Assembly (NCBI RefSeq): GCF_020966755.1
Contig: NZ_JAJKFT010000010.1
Location: 2,754,720 to 2,818,719 of the forward strand
Origin: Blastopirellula sediminis
GTDB taxonomy: Bacteria; Planctomycetota; Planctomycetia; Pirellulales; Pirellulaceae
Reading direction: 5' to 3'
DNA: 64,000 nt
Of this stretch, positions 17,613-25,943 are shown piece after piece. The position numbers and the translations under genes were made by a program. The notes beneath the pieces were generated by a model. That model was not told the origin of the DNA, made no database searches, and saw only the letters and a program-made list of their open reading frames with translations. How positions within the stretch are numbered: position 1 is the first letter of the stretch; the number at the start of each line of letters is the position of its first letter.

Positions 17613-19148
17613 CTAGGCGCCGTGGGTAACGGCTCCGGAAGTCGAGGACGCAGTCGCCGGGCTGCCGCCAGGGGTGCCGCCGAGCGATTCCGAGACCAAG
17701 TGCGGCGGGTAGGCGTACATACCGTGTTCGGTGATGTCCAGACCCTTGATTTCTTCTTCCGCCGGAACGCGAAGCCCAATGGTGAACTTCAGGAGGAGGA
17801 AGATGATCAAGCTGGTGCCGAAGGCCCAACCGAAGGCCGACGCGACGCCGATCGCTTGCGTGATCAGCTGAGCAGGACCGCCGCCGGTCAGGATACCGAC
17901 GTCGCCAGCCCACAGACCGATCGCCAGGGTACCCCAGGCGCCGCAGACGCCGTGTACCGAGACGGCGCCGACCGGGTCGTCAATTTTGATCTTGTCGAAG
18001 AAGACGCAGCTGAAGACCACGATCATGCCGGCGATCAAACCGGTGATCGAGGCGTAAACCGGCGACATGATATCGCAGCCGGCGGTGATGCCGACCAGAC
18101 CAGCCAGGGCGCCGTTCAAAGCGAACGAGGTATCCGGCTTCTTGAACATGATCCACGAGACCATCAGAGCGCCGATGGCGCCAGCGGCCGCCGACAAGTT
18201 CGTCGTGACGGCGATGTAGGCGAAGCTGCCGCCGCCAACCGCGGTGGTGCTACCCGGGTTAAAGCCAAACCACCCCAACCACAGGATGAACACGCCGAGA
18301 GCAGCCAGCGGAATGTTGTGACCCGGGATCGGCTTGATCTTGCCGTCCGCGGTGTACTTGCCGATACGGGGACCGATGACGATGGCGCCCGCCAGAGCAG
18401 CCCAACCGCCGACCGAGTGAACGACGGTCGAACCAGCGAAGTCGAGGAAGCCCTGGCCTTCGAGCCAGCCGCCGCCCGCATACAGACCGCCCCAAGCCCA
18501 GCTACCGAAGATCGGGTAAACGATCAAGGTGATCAGGAACGAGTAGCAGAGGTAAGCGACGAACTTGGTGCGTTCGGCCATGGCGCCCGAGACGATCGTC
18601 GCGGCCGTCGCGGCGAACACCGTTTGGAAGATCAAGAAGGCCCAGTTGAAGCCTTCGTTCGAGTTGGTTTCGAGAGCGGCTTCGCTGGCGCCGTCGAAGA
18701 CGAACAGCGTCGTGCCGCAGAAGCCGTTGGTCACGCCGAACATCAAGCCGAAGCCGACCAGCCAGAACACCAACGAACCGACGGAGAAGTCCATCAGGTT
18801 CTTCATGATGATGTTACAAGCGTTCTTCGCACGGGTGAAACCGCATTCCACCAACGCGAAACCGGCCTGCATGAAGAAGACGAGAAACGCCGCCAAGCAG
18901 GTCCAGAGAGTGTCGACGTCGCCTTGGAAAGCGGCGAGGTCAGCGCTGAGCGATTCGATCGTCGGAGGGGCTTCCTCCTCTTCGGCTTCCGCTTCGGGAG
19001 CCATTTCGCCTTCCGCGGCAGCTTCCGCAGCGGGCGCTTCCGTCGCATTCGCGTCTTGCGCTCGCAACGGGGCGGCGACTACCATCGCAACCGCCAGTGC
19101 ACAAAACATGCACCATAGTTTGGGATTAAGGGAGAGGGAACTCAACAT
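17613..19148 (-). CDS. amt: Ammonium transporter (Amt/Rh family) with acidic N-terminal extension
   Basis: 511 residues. A signal-like segment (residues about 10-30, ending VVAAPLRAQ) is followed by a very acidic Ala/Glu stretch (EGEMAPEAEAEEEEAPP, about 45-65). The Amt core then begins DTLWTCLAAFLVFFMQAGFA and shows VECGFTRAKN, DFAGSTVVHSVGGWAALAGA, WLGWFGFNPGS and DDPVGAVSVHGVCGAWGT, with about eleven membrane helices. Conserved His in VVHSVGG and VSVHGVCG are the pore histidines. It imports ammonium or ammonia. No glnK lies beside it. A sigma-54 promoter at 19287-19304 implies nitrogen-responsive control. Confidence 0.95.
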   Translation of the reverse strand: MLSSLSLNPKLWCMFCALAVAMVVAAPLRAQDANATEAPAAEAAAEGEMAPEAEAEEEEAPPTIESLSADLAAFQGDVDTLWTCLAAFLVFFMQAGFALVECGFTRAKNACNIIMKNLMDFSVGSLVFWLVGFGLMFGVTNGFCGTTLFVFDGASEAALETNSNEGFNWAFLIFQTVFAATAATIVSGAMAERTKFVAYLCYSFLITLIVYPIFGSWAWGGLYAGGGWLEGQGFLDFAGSTVVHSVGGWAALAGAIVIGPRIGKYTADGKIKPIPGHNIPLAALGVFILWLGWFGFNPGSTTAVGGGSFAYIAVTTNLSAAAGAIGALMVSWIMFKKPDTSFALNGALAGLVGITAGCDIMSPVYASITGLIAGMIVVFSCVFFDKIKIDDPVGAVSVHGVCGAWGTLAIGLWAGDVGILTGGGPAQLITQAIGVASAFGWAFGTSLIIFLLLKFTIGLRVPAEEEIKGLDITEHGMYAYPPHLVSESLGGTPGGSPATASSTSGAVTHGA

Positions 19149-19697
19149 GGGCCATTACCTTAAGTTGGAGTGAAAACAGTCAGCCTCTAATGCCAGGGCC
19201 AATTTCTTTTTTGGGTCCGCGTTTCATGTTTGCCCAATGCGGGCAACCGCCAGAATCACGAACCCGACGTGCACGTCTGGGTGGAAAAGCAACAGTTGTG
19301 CCACGCAGTGCTGGCGCCGTTTATGAAAAAGGGGGAGAAAATAATGCAAATAGCAACAAACCGTGTGGAGAGAAGTAGTTGCAGCCGACAACGGTTTGTT
19401 CATAAACCGGAAAGATTTTGCGCCAGTTGGTCACTTTGCTGCGATCCTGCGCATCGGTTCTGCGCGATCTCTTAGCAATCAGCCGCCTCAATCGCGGCAT
19501 TTACTCCACCGATGGAAGATGAACGGACCGCAATAGGCCGTTTGAGCCAGTTAGAGGTAGATCGATTTCCAGAGGCCTTTTCCCCCCTTCGTCGCTGTGC
19601 CCTGACGAATCAGGCTGTTTGAGTGGGGAAAAGTTGCGGCGGAGAGCCTCCGGCGTCTAGGCTCCTTTGGTCGCCGCTTGCGCCAAAACCAGATCGG
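19149..19697. other. Divergent-free intergenic region upstream of amt
   Basis: About 550 bases between amt and the TadG-like gene. It holds the sigma-54 promoter, a 6-bp stem hairpin in the amt leader (TTGCCC at 19230-19235 and GGGCAA at 19241-19246), and a 9-bp inverted repeat AACAAACCG / CGGTTTGTT at 19356-19364 and 19393-19401 upstream of the promoter, where an activator would bind. The rest up to 19697 shows nothing I can name. Confidence 0.6.
19287..19304 (-). promoter_or_regulatory. Sigma-54 (-24/-12) promoter of amt
   Basis: On the minus strand TGGCACAACTGTTGCTT: GG and GC are separated by exactly ten bases and both core elements match TGGCAC and TTGCT. Transcription would start near 19277, giving a leader of about 130 bases. 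Confidence 0.85.
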
Positions 19698-20357
19698 TTA
19701 GGGAGACGCGATCGAATCGATCCGGACAATCCGGGCTCGGCCGTCGTCGTCAATCATCGCGACGGTTTCGGCTTGGATCGCATAAGGCCCCAGCGTAAAG
19801 CCGCCGAAGCTGAACTCACTCGCGACCGGGTAAGCCGAACGCGCCAACACGGCATAGAAGTAGTTGGGATTGTGAGGGTCGGCGTTGGGGTCGAAGATCA
19901 CGGTCGGCTGCACCTGGGTGATCGCTCCGAAGACGAGCACGCCTCCGCTCGACGCATTTTGGTTGCCATTGCCGTTGGAATGATGGTTCAGGCTAGGATC
20001 GTGCAGCGAGAAAGCGCTCCCGAGTACGGTATTGCTCGCAGCAAAGTCCGCCGCGACCTGGCGAGCCGCCAGCGTCGAGTTGGGACCATGGTGATCGGCG
20101 TGTGGATTTTGGGGAGGATGGGGATGCGGGTGAGGGCCGTGATGATGGTGGTGATGGCCCCATTCGATCACAGCGGCGAGAGCGGCCGCTTCCAGGGCAT
20201 CTTCCACTTCGGCCCGAGCCAACCACAAACGTCCCGTTTCGATAGTCATCAGCAGCCCGATCAGCGCGAGCGGCAGAAAGACGATCAGCCACAATACAGA
20301 GACCCCGCGACGCGAACGGCGTGCGCGAGATCGACGATTTGGGGCGATGATCGACAT
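19698..20357 (-). CDS. TadG-like pilus assembly pseudopilin with histidine-rich segment
   Basis: 219 residues. The N terminus is Arg-rich and leads into one membrane helix (SVLWLIVFLPLALIGLLM, residues about 20-38) followed by TGRLWLARAEVEDALEAAALAA, the TadE/TadG pattern; the usual Glu of TadE pilin-like signals is replaced by Trp. Residues about 67-95 are extraordinarily His-rich: six consecutive His, then alternating Pro-His and more His. The remainder (about 95-215) is a globular domain ending EDGRARIVRIDSIASP-like. It probably sits in the envelope as part of the Tad apparatus. It is co-directional with a TadE-like gene 35 bases upstream. Confidence 0.82.
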   Translation of the reverse strand: MSIIAPNRRSRARRSRRGVSVLWLIVFLPLALIGLLMTIETGRLWLARAEVEDALEAAALAAVIEWGHHHHHHGPHPHPHPPQNPHADHHGPNSTLAARQVAADFAASNTVLGSAFSLHDPSLNHHSNGNGNQNASSGGVLVFGAITQVQPTVIFDPNADPHNPNYFYAVLARSAYPVASEFSFGGFTLGPYAIQAETVAMIDDDGRARIVRIDSIASP

Positions 20358-20392
20358 GAAACTTGTTGTGCGTAATTAAGTAGTATCGCTGG

Positions 20393-20953
20393 TTAAGGGC
20401 CGCCGCTATGTTGCGGCGGATGAATCGGCATATCGTGGTGACGCAGCGTCGTCGTCTGCCAGACGATCCGCCCCGAGATATCCATTCCCAACGTCTTCAA
20501 TAGATTGGGAGTCAGGCCGGTCATCGGCATTTGAACGGCGACGCGCACGTAATCTCGCGATGTCGGCAGGTTATTGAGCAGGTCGGTCGGGACCGGGTAA
20601 GTCGTGCCGGCGGTTAGTTGGTGCGTCCCGCCTTGGGTGTTGTGCAGCAGAATAATCTGTCGTCCGGGGAGATTCAGCGTTTCCAGTTGCCGATCGACGG
20701 CGACGATGACGCTGCCGGGTGGACTTCCGTTGGAGGGAAGGGGAATTCGCGATGCGACGAGCGCTCCGGCTCGGCTGGCTGCTTCCAGGCGAGGCAAGTT
20801 CGCGTATAGAAGATAGAACTCGACGATCGCTAGTAGCAGGATTAGTAATATCGGGAGCGTCAGAATCAGTTCCAGCACCACCCCGCCAGGCCGCCGACTA
20901 GTCGCGCGCTGGATCCCCTTAGGGCTCAAAAGTTGGAGGTTTAGGTAGTTCAA
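20393..20953 (-). CDS. tadE: TadE-like pilus assembly pseudopilin
   Basis: 186 residues in the longest form, from a TTG at 20953; the start is uncertain because no ribosome binding site is seen. The signature is RRPGGVVLELILTLPILLIL followed by LAIVEFYLLYANLPRLEAAS, a TadE-type prepilin segment. If TadV cuts between the two glycines, Glu stands at +5. The C-terminal 120 residues form a small extracytoplasmic domain (VAVDRQLETLNLPG, DYVRVAVQMPMTGLTPNLL) like that of the plus-strand homologue at 21492. It is divergent from the pilin gene at 21234 and in one operon with the TadG-like gene. Confidence 0.83.
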   Translation of the reverse strand: MNYLNLQLLSPKGIQRATSRRPGGVVLELILTLPILLILLLAIVEFYLLYANLPRLEAASRAGALVASRIPLPSNGSPPGSVIVAVDRQLETLNLPGRQIILLHNTQGGTHQLTAGTTYPVPTDLLNNLPTSRDYVRVAVQMPMTGLTPNLLKTLGMDISGRIVWQTTTLRHHDMPIHPPQHSGGP

Positions 20954-21160
20954 GCGGATCGTGACGCGTAGGGGAGTATGGTGGCCAGCGACAACTATTC
21001 ATTAACGTGAGCGGGCTTCGCCACGTCAACTATTTACCGCCGTATCGACGCAAGTTTCGCCATATAAGTCGGTTATGCACATATTTTAACTGATGGGAAG
21101 TTGAAAGCGGTTGTCCGCGTCATTACCGTAGGGATTAAGCCAAAGAGCGCATTTGGCGAA

Positions 21161-21189
21161 GATTCGCTATCTTTGCAGGATAGCGAATC
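21161..21189 (+). promoter_or_regulatory. Perfect 11-bp hairpin in the leader of the first pilin gene
   Basis: GATTCGCTATC and GATAGCGAATC around a seven-base loop, ending 44 bases before the ATG at 21234. No T-run follows. It may control translation or mRNA stability of the pilin. Confidence 0.6.
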
Positions 21190-21233
21190 CTGGATGTTCC
21201 TCCCCACCCAGCAACTACGGATTTCGCGCGAAC

Positions 21234-21419
21234 ATGAATTTTTTGAAATCTCGATTGAGCAAACTTGCCGCGGATCAGGATGGCGGCGTGTTTGTCGAGT
21301 ATCTGATCCTCCTCACATTGATCGGGATCGGGGCGATTGCAGGCTTGGCGACCGTGCGCGGAGCGCTATTGAACGAGTTGATTGATCTGGCGGATGCGAT
21401 TTCGCAAATCCAGATCTAG
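21234..21419 (+). CDS. flp: Short Flp-type pilin
   Basis: 61 residues from ATG 21234. A basic N terminus (MNFLKSRLSKLAADQDGG) leads to VFVEYLILLTLIGIGAIAGL, the Flp/class III pilin pattern. Cleavage between the two Gly would put Glu at +5 and Tyr at +6, as in known Flp pilins processed by TadV. The mature part is about 45 residues and ends LADAISQIQI. It shares GLATVR...NEL.DLADAI with the four longer pilins downstream, so all five are related. It is the best candidate for the major pilin. A hairpin lies in its leader. Confidence 0.85.
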   Translation: MNFLKSRLSKLAADQDGGVFVEYLILLTLIGIGAIAGLATVRGALLNELIDLADAISQIQI

Positions 21420-21491
21420 CGGAGGCATTCCGCAGTTTGCGGATGCGTCTCTTCTTACTCGTTCATCGGTTTAGCGGAATTTGCTGCCTGT

Positions 21492-21980
21492 ATGCGCGCC
21501 TTGATCTCAAACACGGTGTCGACGCGAAAGCGATTGCGCTCCGGCGTTCAAACGTTGGAGTTGGTAATCGCTTTTCCACTGCTCTTGATCACCTCGCTGG
21601 CGATCGTGCAGTTCGCTGCGCTCTCGGCGTTTGAAGCGACGGTCGAAGCGGCCGTCGCCGAAGCGGCTCGCGAAGCGGCGAAGACGATCGACCCGATGGA
21701 CGCACCGCAGGCGGCGCTCGTCACCTTCAATCAGGCCATGCAGTTGCATGGACTCTCGACCAATACCCCCAAGATCGCCTTGGCGGTTGATCAGGTCGGC
21801 AAGCACACGGTATACGGCGATCCGATGTTCGCCCCTTCGCCGGGTTCGGTGATGGTGGGAGAAGTTCGGGTGACCGCCGCCATATCGCTGCAAAGCGCGC
21901 CGACGCTGAATTTGTTGAAAACGTTCGGGCTCGATTTCGACCAACGAACTATTGAGACGACCCATGTTAGCGGCGCCTAA
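21492..21980 (+). CDS. TadE-like pilus assembly pseudopilin
   Basis: 162 residues. After a basic N terminus (STRKRLRSG) comes VQTLELVIAFPLLLITSLAI with Glu at +5 after Gly, a textbook TadE/TadF prepilin segment, then FEATVEAAVAEAAREAAKTI. The C-terminal domain (VGEVRVTAAISLQSAPTLNLL) resembles that of the gene at 20393. It lies 72 bases after the short pilin and 16 bases before the GT-C-like gene, so it is probably part of the pilus operon. TadE-type proteins are minor pilins needed for assembly. Confidence 0.85.
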   Translation: MRALISNTVSTRKRLRSGVQTLELVIAFPLLLITSLAIVQFAALSAFEATVEAAVAEAAREAAKTIDPMDAPQAALVTFNQAMQLHGLSTNTPKIALAVDQVGKHTVYGDPMFAPSPGSVMVGEVRVTAAISLQSAPTLNLLKTFGLDFDQRTIETTHVSGA

Positions 21981-21996
21981 GCAGGAGCACCTTGGC

Positions 21997-23583
21997 ATGG
22001 ATCCGGCCAACGACAAGTCGAACGACGCTTTGCAACCAGCGGCGACGCCGGTATTGAGCGATCGATACGCGCTCTCGGCGCTCGACTTCGCCGTCGTCAG
22101 CTTCTTTGTCGCCGCTTATCTCCTGTTTTACTACTTGCCGTTACCGACCGTTGGAGTTTGGCGGGATATCACGGTCGGGCGAACGATTCTGGAAGAATCT
22201 CAGCTGCCGCAACATCCGGTTCAACTTCCGCTCGCGGCGACCAGTTCGTACCGTGCGACCAATTGGTTGGCCGACCTGTCGTTGGCGCTGATCAATCGGG
22301 CCGGCGGACCGGAAGCGATTTCGCTCGCCTCAACGCTGGTCGCCTGCGGATTCTTGCTGTTCGTCTACTTCGTGCTTTGTCGCGGCGAGGCGCCGAAGTG
22401 GCTCAAGCTGGTCGCGGTCGCACTTGCGGCGGCGACGCTACTGTTCCAGTGGCAAGGGCTCACGCCGGCGATGGCTTCGTCGGTACCATTGGCTCTGTTG
22501 CTGGCGCCGCTGGCGATTTTCGCTCGCTGGCGAGAAGCGGAGGGAACGCCCTCGATCTGGACCTGGATCATCGCCCCCATCGCGATTGTCGCGTGGGCCA
22601 ACACGCACTGGACGTTTATCGCCGGTCCGCTGCTAATCTCGGCGATCGCCAAGGGAGTCGCCTACGACTCGCTGTTTGCCGGCAAAACGCTGAGGGAAAC
22701 GCTCGGCAGCCGCAAGGTGCAAGCGTGGGCCTGGCTCGCGCAGCTTTGCTGGTTCGCAACGCTCCTCAATCCATGGGGCTTTGGCGTTTGGGCCGAAGCA
22801 TTCGAACAAATTGTCCGCCCGCTCGACGGTTCGGCGCCGCTGGTCTTGGCGTCTGGTCCTGGCGTGATTGTCGCGCTGCTGGTTGCGGCGCTCGCCTTTC
22901 TGCTCCGACGCTCCAAGGCGCCGGTCCATGGCGGCGACGTCATGCTGTTTGTGGTCGCGACGATTCTGGCCGCTTGCAATACGCATTTTGCGCTGACGCT
23001 GGTTGCGGTGGCGACGATGGTCTGTTTGCCGATGACGGTGGGCATGTTCCCGCAAAGAGAAGCCGCCAAGTCGCCTGTCTCCACCGAAAAGAACGAAGAG
23101 CCGCGTCCGCTACGATTCGCCTTCACGCTGTTGTCGCTGCTGGCGATCTGGATTGGTTTCGCGCTTAGCCCGATCAGCGCTTCGGTCTTGGGAGGAACTC
23201 CGCGGTCGCTCGCCAAAGCGATCAATGATCCGCCCTTGGGCGTGGTTCGTTATCTCAATGAACATCCGCGTGAGCGATTCATCTTCGCTCCGGTCGCGTG
23301 GAGCGACTTTATCGCCTTTGCGACCGTCGATTCGCCGGACATGTTCGCGACGTCCGACTTTGACCGGCTGCCGCAGCAGGCGAAGTTCGACTATCGCGGA
23401 TTGGTCCAAGGGGGCGCGCAGTGGCAGCGCATTCTCGACCGGTACGACGTCGACACGCTGGTCATCGACAAGCGAACGCAAAGCGAGTTCGCAACGCAGG
23501 TCGTAGGGGACCTGAACGCCGAATGGGAACTGGCCTGGGAAAGCGATCGCGCATTAATCGTTCAGCGGAGGATCGCCGGATGA
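21997..23583 (+). CDS. Polytopic membrane protein resembling GT-C glycosyltransferases, embedded in the Tad locus
   Basis: About 528 residues from ATG 21997 (GGAG eleven bases upstream; a frame from 21952 would overlap the previous gene). Some ten membrane helices. The first external loop reads VWRDITVGRTILEESQLPQH and later SYRATNWLADLSLALINRAG, the layout (acidic residue, 'G..IL....LP.HP', then W-L-D) seen in GT-C-fold transferases of planctomycetes. The C-terminal 130 residues are soluble (RYLNEHPRERFIFAPVAWSD, RYDVDTLVIDKRTQSE), as in that class. I infer, without proof, a lipid-linked sugar transferase, possibly acting on pilins. Its stop overlaps the next start. Confidence 0.72.
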   Translation: MDPANDKSNDALQPAATPVLSDRYALSALDFAVVSFFVAAYLLFYYLPLPTVGVWRDITVGRTILEESQLPQHPVQLPLAATSSYRATNWLADLSLALINRAGGPEAISLASTLVACGFLLFVYFVLCRGEAPKWLKLVAVALAAATLLFQWQGLTPAMASSVPLALLLAPLAIFARWREAEGTPSIWTWIIAPIAIVAWANTHWTFIAGPLLISAIAKGVAYDSLFAGKTLRETLGSRKVQAWAWLAQLCWFATLLNPWGFGVWAEAFEQIVRPLDGSAPLVLASGPGVIVALLVAALAFLLRRSKAPVHGGDVMLFVVATILAACNTHFALTLVAVATMVCLPMTVGMFPQREAAKSPVSTEKNEEPRPLRFAFTLLSLLAIWIGFALSPISASVLGGTPRSLAKAINDPPLGVVRYLNEHPRERFIFAPVAWSDFIAFATVDSPDMFATSDFDRLPQQAKFDYRGLVQGGAQWQRILDRYDVDTLVIDKRTQSEFATQVVGDLNAEWELAWESDRALIVQRRIAG

Positions 23584-24842
23584 GCGTGACCAATTCCAGT
23601 CCGCGGCGCGGGATGTCGCCCAGTCTGTTCATCCTGGCGCAAGTCGTTTTGCTGGCGACGTTGTCGACCGGGATCGCTTGGGCCCTGTCGAGCGATCATC
23701 AGGCGAGCGTCCCGAGTTTGCCGCGCCTGCGAAATGCGCCGGAGCTGGTCGGCCCGCAGTACGACATGCGGGAGCTGATCACCGACGACCAACTGCGAAT
23801 GGTCCTGGTTCGGCTGCGGCCTCGTCTGCGACACCAGCAACCGAAGATCAATCATGTCGACCACGCGCTCCGGTTCTGGGGAGCCGATGCGAAGTTCGCC
23901 GATCCTGAGTGCCTGTCGGGCGAAGAGATGCGGCGGATGCTGACCAACATGGACGTCTTCCATGAGTATTGGGGAGACGCGACCCGCGATTTGATCACGC
24001 CGGGCGAATCTGGCTGGGGCGTGCGAACGCAGCAAGGCGCCGCAACGGCGAGCCACGTCGATCACACCCTTGGCACGCTGGCCGAGATCGGCACGCCGCT
24101 TGATTTTCCGATCAAGTCGCACGATGCGACGTTGACGGTGCGTGACCTGCTTGTCGGCGCGCTTCGCGACTTCCGGTTGAATCAACAAGAGTACGAGTGG
24201 ACGACGATCGCGGCCGCTTCGTATGCGGCCGACGACGGAGCGTGGGTTTCACGCGAAGGAGAGCGAATCACCTTCGATCAACTGGCGCAGCGGATCATGC
24301 GGCAACAGTGGGTGCAGGGAGTTTGCTACGGCAATCACCGCTTGTTCACCTTGGCCGCCTTGTTGCGATTGGACGAACAAGTCGGCCTGTTCCAAGACGC
24401 AGCGACGCGGGACGAGATCATTGCGCATCTCACCGAAGCGACGCGGCGTCTGGTCGCGAGTCAAAACGAGGCGGGCTACTGGGATCAAAACTGGTACGAC
24501 GGCACGCAAACGCCGGTCGACGAAGGGCTGTCAGATCCGCTATCGCGGCGGCTGCTAGCCACGGGGCATGCGCTGGAATGGTGGGCGATCTCCCCCGCCG
24601 AGGTGCAGCCTCCCCGAGAAACGAAGATCCGCGCCGGCCAATGGCTAGCGACGGAAGTCGAGAAGATGAGCGACGACTCGATTCGCGACAACTACACCTT
24701 TTTAAGCCATGTCGGCCGAGCGCTGGCGCTGTGGCGGGGAGCTTTGCCCGCTGATCAGTGGAGTCGTCTCGAGTGCGACCAGGCCCTGCAAATCAACGCT
24801 ACTCCTGCGGGCGAAAATGAAGATTCGCCCCCTTCCCAATGA
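23580..24842 (+). CDS. Membrane-anchored protein of unknown function, possibly alpha/alpha-toroid
   Basis: 420 residues from the ATG overlapping the previous stop (ATGA), so translation is coupled to the GT-C-like gene. One membrane helix (FILAQVVLLATLSTGIAWAL, about 15-35) anchors a large extracytoplasmic helical domain. Motifs such as GVCYGNHRLFTLAALLRLDE and NEAGYWDQNWYDGTQ resemble repeats of helical-toroid proteins (terpene cyclase or glycosidase folds), but no catalytic DDTA, DXDD or similar motif is visible. The last gene before four pilin genes, it could modify or hold a polysaccharide or the pilins. I do not recognise a named family. Confidence 0.7.
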   Translation: MSVTNSSPRRGMSPSLFILAQVVLLATLSTGIAWALSSDHQASVPSLPRLRNAPELVGPQYDMRELITDDQLRMVLVRLRPRLRHQQPKINHVDHALRFWGADAKFADPECLSGEEMRRMLTNMDVFHEYWGDATRDLITPGESGWGVRTQQGAATASHVDHTLGTLAEIGTPLDFPIKSHDATLTVRDLLVGALRDFRLNQQEYEWTTIAAASYAADDGAWVSREGERITFDQLAQRIMRQQWVQGVCYGNHRLFTLAALLRLDEQVGLFQDAATRDEIIAHLTEATRRLVASQNEAGYWDQNWYDGTQTPVDEGLSDPLSRRLLATGHALEWWAISPAEVQPPRETKIRAGQWLATEVEKMSDDSIRDNYTFLSHVGRALALWRGALPADQWSRLECDQALQINATPAGENEDSPPSQ

Positions 24843-24853
24843 GGTCCGCTAGC

Positions 24854-25261
24854 ATGCGACTATTAAATCGCCTTTGGTCCGACGAATCGGGTTTCGTCAA
24901 CTCGGCCGAGTTGCTATTGTTCAGCACGATTGTCGTGATCGGTCTGATCGTGGGTCTGGCGACCCTTCGCGACGGGATCGTGCAAGAGTTGGGCGACACT
25001 GGGCAAGCCGTCGGTCAACTTGATCAATCTTACGCAGTGGAGTTTCAAGACGGCGGACATCTACAAGTCATGGGGAACCAAGTCATCGTCGACAAGACGT
25101 ACGGCGGCGTTCATGTCGTGACTGGCTTTCGAAACTTTCGGTATATCGACCGACCTGATCTCGGCGACGGCCCAGATGTCGCGGGACAACCACCAGGCGG
25201 AATCGTCATCGGCGGCAACGGCACAAATGAAAGCGGCATGTTGCCGAATCCCGTCCCCTAA
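24854..25261 (+). CDS. Long Flp-like pilin, paralogue 1
   Basis: 135 residues from ATG 24854 (GAGG nine bases upstream). The prepilin segment is SDESGFVNSAELLLFSTIVV; after cleavage behind Gly, Glu would be at +6 rather than +5. The helix continues IGLIVGLATLRDGIVQEL, then GQAVGQLDQSYAVEF, shared with the next three genes. The C-terminal 75 residues are a soluble, Gly-rich domain ending NESGMLPNPVP. It has no cysteines. Probably secreted through the Tad system as a pilin or minor pilin with an exposed head. Confidence 0.8.
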   Translation: MRLLNRLWSDESGFVNSAELLLFSTIVVIGLIVGLATLRDGIVQELGDTGQAVGQLDQSYAVEFQDGGHLQVMGNQVIVDKTYGGVHVVTGFRNFRYIDRPDLGDGPDVAGQPPGGIVIGGNGTNESGMLPNPVP

Positions 25262-25375
25262 CCAGGGAGACGTTGTGCCTGTTCCGCGCAACGTCGTTTA
25301 GAAGAAAAATCAAAGAAGCCTGCTGGTCAATGCCGTTAAAGTCATCACAATCTACGCTGCCTACCAGATAGAATC

Positions 25376-25765
25376 ATGAACCAACATAAAAGCACCTTCC
25401 GATTGATCGCCACTCGGCCGTGGTTACAGCTCTGGCGCGACGAGCGCGGAGTCGCTTCGGCGTATGCGCTGATCTTGGTCGCCGTGATCCTGATTTTGGG
25501 GGCGGTGGTTGGTCTGACCAACCTGCGTGACCACATCGTTCAGGAGTTTGGCGATCTCGGTGTGGCGATTGACAGTCTCGATCAATCGTTCGGCTATCAG
25601 ATCACCGTGACTCCGCAGATGGGACCGCCGCAGGTCGTGGTGTCGGCGCTGTACATCGATCAAGACGAACTCGGTTGGAGCGATCCCAATGGCCAGGCGC
25701 CTGCTGGTTTGAGTTTCGCCCCCGGCTTCCCTGGCAGTCAGGGAGAAGACGGTCCGATTCCCTAA
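25376..25765 (+). CDS. Long Flp-like pilin, paralogue 2, lacking the conserved Glu
   Basis: 129 residues. RDERGVASAYALILVAVILI: after Gly the +5 residue is Tyr, and no Glu occurs in the helix start, unlike its paralogues. The rest keeps the family pattern (GAVVGLTNLRDHIVQEFGDL, SLDQSFGYQI) and a proline-rich tail ending QGEDGPIP. Glu+5 is normally needed for assembly into type IV filaments, so this may be a cap, regulator or dead subunit. The ribosome binding site is weak, which could mean low expression. Confidence 0.78.
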   Translation: MNQHKSTFRLIATRPWLQLWRDERGVASAYALILVAVILILGAVVGLTNLRDHIVQEFGDLGVAIDSLDQSFGYQITVTPQMGPPQVVVSALYIDQDELGWSDPNGQAPAGLSFAPGFPGSQGEDGPIP

Positions 25766-25943
25766 CGAACATCCCTTGTGAAAAAGTTTGGTCGAGCGAC
25801 GTCCCCTATCGTCTCGCGGCCCCACCCAAAGCAAACGATTCACTTGCTTGCCGAAAGTCGAATGGCGGACGAGCGGCGGCAACTTGAGCGTTGTTGATAT
25901 TCAAGTTTTTTTCGATCCGCCGCAAATTGAGGAGTTTTCTGCA

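Noticed and set aside
17622-19118. 498-residue plus-strand frame opposite amt
   Set aside because: Antisense of a clear Amt protein; very Asp/Arg/Gln-rich.
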